A stretch of DNA of 49,556 bases, from positions 1 to 49,556 of the forward strand of contig SVLY01000016.1 in the NCBI GenBank assembly GCA_015067715.1. Reading direction: 5' to 3'. Numbering within the stretch: the stretch's first letter is position 1; every line of letters starts with the position of its first letter. The position numbers and the translations under genes are program-made. Shown here in pieces: positions 1 to 7,675 of the stretch. The notes under the pieces were generated by a model. The model saw only the letters and a list, made by a program, of their open reading frames with translations, was not told the origin of the DNA and ran no database searches. The DNA is from Oscillospiraceae bacterium. Lineage in GTDB: Bacteria > Bacillota > Clostridia > Oscillospirales > QAMX01.

Positions 1-1239
<1,239 letters not shown>

Positions 1240-1329
1240 CCTTTTTTTAGAAGATAAGTCATAGATTTTTGAGGTGATTTATGGTAATATATACTGGCTA
1301 AAGTAGCATGAGCAGGAGGAAAATCACCC

Positions 1330-2547
1330 TTGAGAAGATATGCAGTTATACTTTGCGACGGTATGGCCGACCGCCCCCTGGACGTTTTCGGCGGAAAGAC
1401 CCCCATGGCCGTTGCCGATAAACCCAATATGGACCGCCTTGCCGCCCTTGGCAGGGTTGGCAGAATGAACACCCTCTATCCCCAGCTTCCCTACGGAAGC
1501 GACGTTGCAAACCTCTCCATCCTCGGCAGCGACCCCCGCACCTGCTACACCGGCCGCTCCCCGGTGGAGGCGCTGGGTCTTGGCATAAGCCTTGAAGACA
1601 GCGACATGGTCTTCCGCATGAACCTTATAAACATCGGCGGCTCAGAGGTCTTCGAGGACTGTACGATCGTTGACCACAGCGCCGACAAGATCACCACCGA
1701 AGAGGCCGCAGAGCTCGTTGAGGCTCTGAGAGAGCATTTTGAAAACGAAAAAGTAAAGATCCACCTTGGCGTCAGCTACCGCCATTGCTTCATCCTCAAG
1801 GACAGCAAGAGCTGGAGCGGCGACCTCACCCCTCCCCACGACGTTTTGGGCGACCGTGTGGGTGACCATATGCCCACCGGCGACCTTGCGGAGGAGTTTG
1901 CGGACATGATGAAAAAAGCGTGGAAGCTCCTTTCTGACCACCCCGTCAACCGCGCCCGCGAGGCAAAGGGGCTTCGTCCGGCAAACTGCCTCTGGCTCTG
2001 GGGCGCCGGCGGAAAGCCCGCATACGTCCCCTTTAAGGAGCGCTACGGCGTTGAAAAGGGCATGATGATAACCGCAGTTCCCCTTATTATGGGTCTGGGC
2101 GCGGGCCTTGGCCTTGACTACTGCACCGTAGAGGGCGCCACCGGCGACTATTACACCAACTACGCCGGAAAGGCCGCCGCGGCAATAGATGCTCTGAAAA
2201 AGGGCTATCAGTTCGTTTTTATCCACGTTGAAGCCCCTGACGAGTGCGGCCACGACGGTGATGCGGAGCTGAAAAAGGCCTCTGTCGAGCAGATCGACCG
2301 CCACATCGTCGGTCCCGTTGAGGCATGGCTGAAGGCCTCCGGCGAGCCCTACCGGGTGCTTATCACCCCCGACCACGCCACCCCCATCGCCGTCCGCACC
2401 CACACCGGCGAGGACATCCCCTTCGTTCTCTACGACAGCGAGCTTGACATTCCCTGTGACGTCCACGAGTTCACCGAGGCCGCCTGTGAAAAGTCCGGGC
2501 TTTACTATCCCGACGGATACAAGCTTATGGCAGACTTTATCGGCTGA
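1330..2547 (+). CDS. apgM: Cofactor-independent phosphoglycerate mutase (ApgM type)
   Basis: This 405-residue enzyme interconverts 3- and 2-phosphoglycerate without 2,3-bisphosphoglycerate. It belongs to the archaeal-type branch of the alkaline phosphatase superfamily, and its length of about 400 fits that branch rather than GpmI (about 510). Visible motifs are VILCDGMADRP (residues 6-16, metal site), GSDVANLS (56-63, containing the nucleophilic Ser region), HVEAPDECGHDGD (metal site) and TPDHATP. The start is TTG, chosen because AGGAGGA lies about 10 bases upstream and the protein then begins directly with the conserved strand RRYAVILCDGM. It is monocistronic, with a strong hairpin just after the stop. 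It is divergent from nifJ, which uses pyruvate further down the same pathway. Confidence 0.95.
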   Translation: MRRYAVILCDGMADRPLDVFGGKTPMAVADKPNMDRLAALGRVGRMNTLYPQLPYGSDVANLSILGSDPRTCYTGRSPVEALGLGISLEDSDMVFRMNLINIGGSEVFEDCTIVDHSADKITTEEAAELVEALREHFENEKVKIHLGVSYRHCFILKDSKSWSGDLTPPHDVLGDRVGDHMPTGDLAEEFADMMKKAWKLLSDHPVNRAREAKGLRPANCLWLWGAGGKPAYVPFKERYGVEKGMMITAVPLIMGLGAGLGLDYCTVEGATGDYYTNYAGKAAAAIDALKKGYQFVFIHVEAPDECGHDGDAELKKASVEQIDRHIVGPVEAWLKASGEPYRVLITPDHATPIAVRTHTGEDIPFVLYDSELDIPCDVHEFTEAACEKSGLYYPDGYKLMADFIG

Positions 2548-2563
2548 GGAAAAAAACGGCAAA

Positions 2564-2599
2564 AAAAGCCTTTGGAGCATATTTGTTCCAAAGGCTTTT
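2564..2599 (+). terminator. Intrinsic terminator after apgM
   Basis: A 13-bp perfect stem (2564-2576 with 2587-2599, AAAAGCCTTTGGA) has a 10-base loop. The T-run is mostly inside the descending arm and continues as TTTTACTATTTTT. Confidence 0.85.
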
Positions 2600-2681
2600 A
2601 CTATTTTTGCCCTGCATAGGCCGGCGTTTTCGGGGAGACAATAGTGCTGTAACGAAAACGAAAGGACAGTGAAAAACAGAA

Positions 2682-2861
2682 ATGATGAGTCCCAAAGAGC
2701 TGCTCTACGTTCAGGATGCTCTTTCCCACGAACAGATGATGCAGAAAAAATGCGCCGAAACCGCCCAGAGGCTTTCCGACCCGGAGCTTAAAGGCTTCGT
2801 GGATCAGATGGCAAGATCCCACAGGGAGACCTTCGGCAGGTTTTACGGTCTGCTGAACTGA
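2682..2861 (+). CDS. Small coat-associated protein (CotF-like partner)
   Basis: A 59-residue frame begins ATGATG and ends TGA at 2859-2861. The protein is one helical module: KELLYVQDALSHEQMM near the N-terminus, a Cys at about 24, and DQMARSHRETFGRFYGLLN at the end. It resembles the short helical half of CotF/YraG-type spore coat proteins, which in clostridia often come as a pair of small genes. The next gene, 28 bases downstream, has the complementary C-terminal CotF signature, and this pairing is the main support. The ribosome binding site is poor (AAAGGA about 16 bases upstream), so the exact start (2682 or 2685) is uncertain. A spore location is inferred from family resemblance only. Confidence 0.7.
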   Translation: MMSPKELLYVQDALSHEQMMQKKCAETAQRLSDPELKGFVDQMARSHRETFGRFYGLLN

Positions 2862-2889
2862 TTTTTAACGGGAAAGGAAGATACGGACA

Positions 2890-3138
2890 ATGGATGACAG
2901 AATGCTTATGGAGGATCTGCTCACGGCGGTAAAGACCGGAGCAACTCTCTATCTCCACGGAACCATCGAGTCGGGAACGGCAAACGTTCACGGAGCTTTT
3001 GACGCTTCTCTGTGTGATACCCTGAAAATGCAAAACGGGATATACTCTAAAATGAGCCAAAAGGGCTGGTATACCTCCGAACAGGCGCCGCAGCAGAAGA
3101 TCGACCAGACCCGACAGAAGTTTTCCGCCTGCTGCTGA
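2890..3138 (+). CDS. CotF-family spore coat protein
   Basis: This 82-residue protein begins MDDRMLMEDLLTAVKTGA and ends with QKGWYTSEQAPQQKID followed by QTRQKF and a terminal CC. The GWY motif followed by a QxxIxxxxQKF helix is the hallmark of the C-terminal part of CotF-type coat proteins, so I read it as a coat or spore-surface protein. An AAGGAAG site lies about 9 bases before the ATG. It follows the small helical gene at 2682 by 28 bases, so the two are probably cotranscribed and may form a heteromeric unit. The vicinal cysteines at the C-terminus could form disulfide cross-links, as is common in coat proteins (inference). A bidirectional hairpin follows. I cannot see a clear sporulation promoter. 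Confidence 0.8.
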   Translation: MDDRMLMEDLLTAVKTGATLYLHGTIESGTANVHGAFDASLCDTLKMQNGIYSKMSQKGWYTSEQAPQQKIDQTRQKFSACC

Positions 3139-3161
3139 AAAATTTCCGGCAGGCAGAAACG

Positions 3162-3198
3162 AAAATAAAGGCAAGCCCAAAAGGCTTGCCTTTATTTT
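3162..3198. terminator. Bidirectional terminator between convergent genes
   Basis: A perfect 16-bp inverted repeat (3162-3177 with 3183-3198) has a GC core GGCAAGCC flanked by A and T runs. It can end both the coat genes (plus) and the lipoprotein gene (minus). Confidence 0.9.
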
Positions 3199-3218
3199 TT
3201 CACAGTTATTTTCAGGTC

Positions 3219-3650
3219 TCAGGGAGCGGGGGCGAGCACGCCCACGTAGCCTTGATCTTCGTTGATGACCAGGAGGTTTCCGCTTGCGTCTCTGTAAACG
3301 GGAGTGCCCACGGGCGTTCTGCTGGCTTCAAGGTGCTCGTCGGGGTAATTCAGGTTGTCCTCTGAGACAACGTGACCCACGAAAACGAATTCCTCACCGT
3401 TAAACCCGTTTTCCCCAAGGTACCAGCCTTTCGTCCTGAGATAGAGGACACCGTCCGCAAAGACCGCCTGTCTCTGGACCTCGCCGGAGGGATAGCCGGT
3501 CGGCGTGGTCTGGTCGGGCTGGTCGGGCTGGTCGGGCTGGTCGGTCTGGGTGGTCTGGGTGGTCTGGGCGGGCTGGGCGGGGCTGCCGCAGGCAGAGAGG
3601 ACGATGACGGAAAGCAAAAGGATCGGCAAAAGAAGCTTTGTTTTTTTCAT
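3219..3650 (-). CDS. Small lipoprotein with a DQP-repeat linker
   Basis: This is a 143-residue exported lipoprotein: a positively charged MKKTK start, a hydrophobic core, and the lipobox LSAC with Cys21. A low-complexity linker rich in Q, T and D follows (about residues 23-52), including consecutive DQP units. A roughly 90-residue C-terminal domain then begins near GEVQRQAVFADGVLYL and ends in LAPAP. I do not recognise the C-terminal domain; it is compact and beta-rich in appearance. AAGGAGG lies directly upstream of the ATG, and the gene starts 16 bases after the stop of the DUF4349 lipoprotein, so the two are probably one transcript. It is likely anchored on the outer face of the membrane; the function is unknown. 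Confidence 0.85.
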   Translation of the reverse strand: MKKTKLLLPILLLSVIVLSACGSPAQPAQTTQTTQTDQPDQPDQPDQTTPTGYPSGEVQRQAVFADGVLYLRTKGWYLGENGFNGEEFVFVGHVVSEDNLNYPDEHLEASRTPVGTPVYRDASGNLLVINEDQGYVGVLAPAP

Positions 3651-3666
3651 TTTCGTTCCTCCTTTT

Positions 3667-4629
3667 TTATTTGCGGCGGCAGCGGCGGATTATGAGCCTG
3701 ATGACAAGAACGTGGGCAAGCACGACGGCCGCGATAAGGGCAAGGACAAGAAGGATCTCAACGATGTTGCCGAGGAACCAGATGACGAAGCTCTGGAAGC
3801 CGTCGGAAACTCTTTCGATGCTGTTGGAAAATTCCCGGGCGAGCTTTTCGCCGAAGGTGAGAGGCTTTCTTTCAACGGGGGTGTACTCGATGACCTCGTT
3901 GAGTTCAACGGTAACCGTGGAGTAGGACACCAGAGAGCTCATGGTGTTCAGCCTCGTGGTATAGCTTTCGATCTCGTAGCGGATGTTTGCAAGGGACTCT
4001 TCAATGCGGAGGACCTCGTCAAGGTCCTTTGCCTGACCAAGAAGCTCGATAAGTCTGGCCTCCTGAGCGCGGAGGGATGCAAGGCGGGATTCAACGTCCA
4101 CGTACTCAAGGGTTATGTCCTGGGTGGAGAGGCTTTCCCGGCGGATACTGCCGATGGTGCCCACGCTGGAGATAAAGTCCTGGAGCTTATCCGAGGGAAT
4201 GCGGAGAACGTAGGTGGAGTATCTCTCGCTTCCGTTGCCGCCGCGGGTGTCGGAGGATTCGGTGTACCCTCCGAGGGTGGCGGTGAGATCCAAAAGTGCG
4301 GCCACGGAATCGTCGTAGGTCTTGGTCTCAAGGGTGTAATTTACGTTGTAGATCAGCTTTCTGGAAGGGTCGGGCTTTCCCAACTGAAGGGAGGAGGTGG
4401 TGTTTCCGGAGGAGGAGTCGGTAAGGCTTTCGGAGACGGACTCGGTGGAGATATAGTCCCCGTCCTCAACGGTGTAACTGTATTTGTCCCCAAGGCCGGC
4501 AGATGAATTCATCTGTATGGATTCATCGTAGTAGGCCTCGGGAGCCCGGTCCGCTTCGGTAGCTCCGCAGGCGGAGAACATTGCCGCGGCACAGAGTATG
4601 GCAAGGATCAGTGCAATCGTCTTTTTCAT
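3667..4629 (-). CDS. DUF4349 domain lipoprotein with C-terminal membrane helix
   Basis: The 320-residue protein starts at the ATG at 4629, which has AAAGGAACAA upstream. An in-frame start at 4683 would add 18 residues in front of a clear signal peptide, so I rejected it. Order of parts: signal peptide with lipobox FSAC (Cys21); a Ser/Thr-rich linker; a DUF4349 core beginning near RKLIYNVNYTLETKTYDD; a central coiled coil (about residues 180-240, with ESRLASLRAQEARLIELLGQ); a beta strand pair; and a transmembrane helix near the C-terminus ending RLIIRRCRRK. It is therefore tethered at both ends. DUF4349 proteins are widespread in Gram-positive bacteria and have no settled function. It is cotranscribed with the lipoprotein downstream. 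Confidence 0.88.
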   Translation of the reverse strand: MKKTIALILAILCAAAMFSACGATEADRAPEAYYDESIQMNSSAGLGDKYSYTVEDGDYISTESVSESLTDSSSGNTTSSLQLGKPDPSRKLIYNVNYTLETKTYDDSVAALLDLTATLGGYTESSDTRGGNGSERYSTYVLRIPSDKLQDFISSVGTIGSIRRESLSTQDITLEYVDVESRLASLRAQEARLIELLGQAKDLDEVLRIEESLANIRYEIESYTTRLNTMSSLVSYSTVTVELNEVIEYTPVERKPLTFGEKLAREFSNSIERVSDGFQSFVIWFLGNIVEILLVLALIAAVVLAHVLVIRLIIRRCRRK

Positions 4630-4716
4630 TGGCTGTTGTTCCTTTCGTTTGATGTACTCACCTGTATTACCCTGCAGGCACACAAAAAGGTTGCAATCGG
4701 AATGAGAAATTTTTAA

Positions 4717-5352
4717 TTATTCGGGCTTTTTTCCGTTGAGACCCGCAAGCATGGCGGCAATGCCGTCTGCAAAGGTCTTCAAAGAGTCGGAGCGGGAGGT
4801 GAGGCTGAGGTTTTCGGCCTCGAGAGCGGCGGCCTTTTCTTTGAGGGAGGCAAGCTCGGCCTCAAGGGCGGCGGCTTTGTCGGATGCGGCCTTAAACTCG
4901 GCAGAGAGCCGGGCGTTTTCGCCTGTGAGGGCGGCAAGCTCAGCCTCAAGGGCGCCGGTCTTTTCGCTGAGCGCGCTTTCAGCGGCGGCCGCGGCGGTGC
5001 GTGCCTCTGCAACGGATGCGGAAAGACCGGCGTTGGCGGTGACGAGAGCTTCGTTTTCGTCGGTGAGCCTTGTGACCTCGCCGGTGAGAAGGGTTATTCT
5101 GCCCTCGTGGGAGCGGATGAGCTCGGTCTTTCTCTGGCAATCGGAAGCGAGGACGGCTTTTTCCTGCTTTTCTTTTTCAACGGTGAGAGCGGCGGCGGTC
5201 GCCCGTTTTTCGGAGTCCGCAAGGCTGCGCTCAAGGGCTTCCTTTTCGTTTTTCCAACAGCGGGCAGAGTTGGCGATATAGTCTATAACGTCTTTATTGT
5301 TAAATCCGCCGAAAAGCTTTTTGCGGAAACCTGTTCCTTCGGGTTTTGACAT
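4717..5352 (-). CDS. DivIVA-like coiled-coil protein
   Basis: The 211-residue protein starts at the ATG at 5352, with GGAGG about 8 bases upstream; the longer in-frame start at 5433 has no site and lies upstream of the promoter. Residues about 9-25, FRKKLFGGFNNKDVIDY, match the membrane-binding N-terminal segment of DivIVA/GpsB-type proteins, which normally read F-x-G-Y-x-x-x-x-V-x-x-Y. The rest (about 40-200) is an Ala/Glu/Leu-rich coiled coil with heptad-like repeats such as SLKEKAAALEAENLSL. I infer a cytoplasmic, pole- or septum-associated scaffold. It is shorter in its conserved part than true DivIVA, so a division role is not assured. It has its own good promoter. Confidence 0.8.
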   Translation of the reverse strand: MSKPEGTGFRKKLFGGFNNKDVIDYIANSARCWKNEKEALERSLADSEKRATAAALTVEKEKQEKAVLASDCQRKTELIRSHEGRITLLTGEVTRLTDENEALVTANAGLSASVAEARTAAAAAESALSEKTGALEAELAALTGENARLSAEFKAASDKAAALEAELASLKEKAAALEAENLSLTSRSDSLKTFADGIAAMLAGLNGKKPE

Positions 5353-5388
5353 GGTGTGCCTCCGGGTGGTAATTATAATTTCACACCA

Positions 5389-5417
5389 AGTATAGCACAT
5401 AATGTCGCTTTTGGCAA
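5389..5417 (-). promoter_or_regulatory. SigA promoter of the DivIVA-like gene
   Basis: Minus strand TTGCCA (5412-5417), a 17-base spacer, then TATACT (5389-5394), about 37 bases upstream of the start codon. Confidence 0.8.
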
Positions 5418-5443
5418 GAGCACGGGAGCGCATTGGCAGTTTT

Positions 5444-6562
5444 TTACTTCAAAATATTCCCGAGGACCTCTCCCAGATACCCTGCGGAAACAAGGGCGTC
5501 GGAAAGGCTGTTTCCGTTTGCGCCAACCTCGATAAGCAGCGCTCCGGGGCAGACCTCCTGGTCGTAGCTCCCGTTGGTGAGAAGCATGGGGCGGACAATT
5601 CCGGGAGCGATTTCGTTAAGCCCCCGCTGAAGCTTCAGCCCCAGGCTGAGATTGCTCTGCCAGTTGGGGTGGTTTGCGCCGCTCCCGTCCGTGCCCACGA
5701 GGATCAGCATCTGCGCCGCATCACCGGAGGCCGTCTCAAGCGCCAGCCTGTACCTCGTGGAACCCTCGGCGTTCAGCGCATCCCTGTGGATATCCAGCAC
5801 CACGGCGATGGAGGGGTCTTTTTTCAGCCAGGCTCGCACAGCGGCGTTTGACCTTGCATAGGCCCCCGTGTAAGATTCGCCGTCGAAAAGGGTGCGGTCG
5901 TGGATGACCCGTATGCCCTGAGCGCGGAGCGCGTCGGTGAGCTCGTCTCCCACCCGCACTACGCTGAAGCCCGGGTCGGTGCACCGGTCGCCTTCGGAGA
6001 CCTCGTAGCTGTCCAGCTCGGTGGGGGTGTAGCACTCCGTGGCGTGGGTGTGGATGATCAGCACGGTGGGTGCTTCGGAAAAGGTCAGGGGCTGCTGAAG
6101 AAGCCCTTCGATATCCGGAGAATATGCGGTGTTGTTTTTTATGTAGATGTCCCCAAACTCAAGATAGCCCTGACCCGGGGAGGCTGTGATAAGCGTGGTT
6201 ATAACGTTTTCTGCGTCGTTTGGCCGGGCGGGGGATATGGCAGAGTCCCCCTGGGGGCTGTTTGCGGCGGTAGGAGGATATACTGCTGTTGTTTCGACGG
6301 TCGCGGCAGAGGTCCGGGGCGGAGTCTGCTCCGTTTGGGGCGGCTCTGTTGCGGGGACTTGGGTTAAGGGAGTGACTCCGGCCTCAAGGGCGAGTATTGC
6401 CTGACCTATGCGCGCATCGGCCAGCAGGGGAGATGCGCTGTCCCAGAGATTTATTGCTGTGAATACCAATGCGATCAGCCCGAGGACCGCCGCGGTCAGC
6501 GCCGTGGAGCCAACGGGGCGTTTAGGGTTCTGCTTGTCCGGAACAGGGGCTTTGTTTTCCAT
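5444..6562 (-). CDS. spoIIP: Stage II sporulation protein P
   Basis: SpoIIP is the amidase/endopeptidase of the SpoIID-SpoIIM-SpoIIP machine that drives engulfment by thinning septal peptidoglycan. This 372-residue copy has a short cytoplasmic tail, one transmembrane helix (about 18-40, TAAVLGLIALVFTAINLW), a long Pro/Thr-rich linker (about 65-115) and the catalytic domain (about 140-370). Motifs seen are VLIIHTHATECYTP (zinc-binding His and Glu), VVLDIHRDAL (second zinc His) and LIEVGANGNSLSDA (catalytic Glu). The start is set by AAAGGAGG about 7 bases upstream. It lies 80 bases downstream of gpr on the same strand, the same order as in Bacillus. The linker is more Pro/Thr-rich than usual, but the catalytic residues look intact. 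Confidence 0.95.
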   Translation of the reverse strand: MENKAPVPDKQNPKRPVGSTALTAAVLGLIALVFTAINLWDSASPLLADARIGQAILALEAGVTPLTQVPATEPPQTEQTPPRTSAATVETTAVYPPTAANSPQGDSAISPARPNDAENVITTLITASPGQGYLEFGDIYIKNNTAYSPDIEGLLQQPLTFSEAPTVLIIHTHATECYTPTELDSYEVSEGDRCTDPGFSVVRVGDELTDALRAQGIRVIHDRTLFDGESYTGAYARSNAAVRAWLKKDPSIAVVLDIHRDALNAEGSTRYRLALETASGDAAQMLILVGTDGSGANHPNWQSNLSLGLKLQRGLNEIAPGIVRPMLLTNGSYDQEVCPGALLIEVGANGNSLSDALVSAGYLGEVLGNILK

Positions 6563-6588
6563 GAAGGTGACCTCCTTTGAAGCTTGGG

Positions 6589-6614
6589 AAGGGGAAGACG
6601 CGGCTTTTCCCCTT
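6589..6614. other. Hairpin between gpr and spoIIP
   Basis: An 8-bp perfect inverted repeat, AAGGGGAA (6589-6596) with TTCCCCTT (6607-6614), lies in the 80-base gap between the gpr stop and the spoIIP start. There is no T-run, so it is not a full terminator; it could attenuate readthrough or set mRNA stability. Confidence 0.4.
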
Positions 6615-6642
6615 TCATATGGATACGCCCCGGAAAAGGATT

Positions 6643-7527
6643 TTATGACCTTAAAAATTCAACGTCTTCAAGGGTGAGCCCCGGCTGAAAGGCAAGGTTC
6701 AGCCCCGCTGAGAGGACCCTTGCGCAGGTTTGGGACAGGCTGTCTATATCCTTGGGAGTGACGAAAAAGCCCATCTCCTCTCCGGAAAAGGAAAAGCCGT
6801 TCTCATCCACCCCGTGATCCCGGGCAACGGATGAGGCAAGTGTTGCCGCATCCACGACGGTGGGCACGCCAACGGAGATACAGGGCACGCCAACCGTCTT
6901 TTCGTTTATCTCAAATCTGTGGTTTCCCACTCCCGAACCCGGAGCTATCCCCGTGTTGGACACCTGAATGCTTTTGCAAAGACCGCCGCGGTCAAGGGCG
7001 GCCAGGGCATCCACCAGCACGCACACCGAGGGAGAGAGCTTTTCCGCAAGAAAAAGAACTGTTTCGGCGCTCTCCAGCCCCGTGTCCCCCAGAACTCCAG
7101 GGGCGATCACAGCCACCTCCCGAAGCTCACAGCCCCGGAACGCCGGGTTCTTCAGCAGGTGACGGGTGGGGATAACTCCGTCCGCAACCGTGGGTCCGAG
7201 GGAGTCTGCGGTGAGCCTTCTGTTTCCCAGACCAACGAAAAGAATGGGGCCGTTCATCTCCCGGGGCAGATGGCGGCAGACCGTGTGGCACAGCCCGCGA
7301 ACACAGGGCTCAAAGGCGTTTTGCTCCGGGTCAAACAGCGCAGATATGTCCAGAGAGGTATAGATCCCCCGGGGCTTTCCCAGCGCTTGTTCGCCTTCGG
7401 ACGAAAAAATTTCCGTCTCTTCCACTGGCAGGCCGAAAAGCCGGGTTTTTGAACAGCGCACACCGGGAAGGGGCGTTTCCGGGTCCTTTATCCATTCCCG
7501 GGCAAGGTCGGTTCTTGATGAAAACAG
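6643..7527 (-). CDS. gpr: Germination protease GPR (SASP-degrading)
   Basis: GPR cleaves small acid-soluble spore proteins early in germination. It is made as a zymogen in the forespore. Conserved stretches are FSSRTDLARE (N-terminal processing region), ILFVGLGNRRLTADSLGP, TRHLL, VAVIAPGVLGDTGLE, VDALAALDR, QVSNTGIAPGSGVGN, VGVPTVVDAATLAS and FFVTPKDIDSL. The conserved RTDLA segment is upstream of the first possible GTG (7461), so that start would delete it. The in-frame stop TAA at 7540-7542 leaves only GGA GGG ATC GCT CTG TTT before it. The AAGGAGGG site puts the start at the CTG at 7525-7527, giving 294 residues. B. subtilis GPR is about 370; this one is shorter because the insertion before FFVTPKD is missing, as in many clostridia. 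spoIIP follows. Confidence 0.93.
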   Translation of the reverse strand: MFSSRTDLAREWIKDPETPLPGVRCSKTRLFGLPVEETEIFSSEGEQALGKPRGIYTSLDISALFDPEQNAFEPCVRGLCHTVCRHLPREMNGPILFVGLGNRRLTADSLGPTVADGVIPTRHLLKNPAFRGCELREVAVIAPGVLGDTGLESAETVLFLAEKLSPSVCVLVDALAALDRGGLCKSIQVSNTGIAPGSGVGNHRFEINEKTVGVPCISVGVPTVVDAATLASSVARDHGVDENGFSFSGEEMGFFVTPKDIDSLSQTCARVLSAGLNLAFQPGLTLEDVEFLRS

Positions 7528-7569
7528 AGCGATCCCTCCTTACAGGTTCGTCAGTTGACAATTCCGTTT

Positions 7570-7599
7570 TATTATCCTGAAAAGCACAGGAGATTATTC
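7570..7599 (-). promoter_or_regulatory. Probable SigG (forespore) promoter of gpr
   Basis: On the minus strand GAATA (7595-7599), an 18-base spacer and GATAATA (7570-7576) match the SigG pattern G-M-A-T-A / C-A-T-W-H-T-A except for the first -10 base. gpr is a known SigG gene in other spore formers. It lies about 43 bases before the start codon. Confidence 0.6.
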
Positions 7600-7675
7600 C
7601 GGGGGAATATTTTTCTTTTGCCGAGGAAACATAAGCGGGAGAAAGTCTGTTTTGATTTACGGGAGGGCAAAAGCC

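Noticed and set aside
3491-3590. Possible CRISPR-like tandem repeat
   Set aside because: The units are 9 bases, contiguous, in frame, and encode DQP/QTT in a lipoprotein linker; there are no spacers.
7620-7660. SigG promoter for the ger operon
   Set aside because: GAATA (near 7605) and CATAAG are 20 bases apart, too far for SigG, and the -10 match is weak; no better site was found in the gap.
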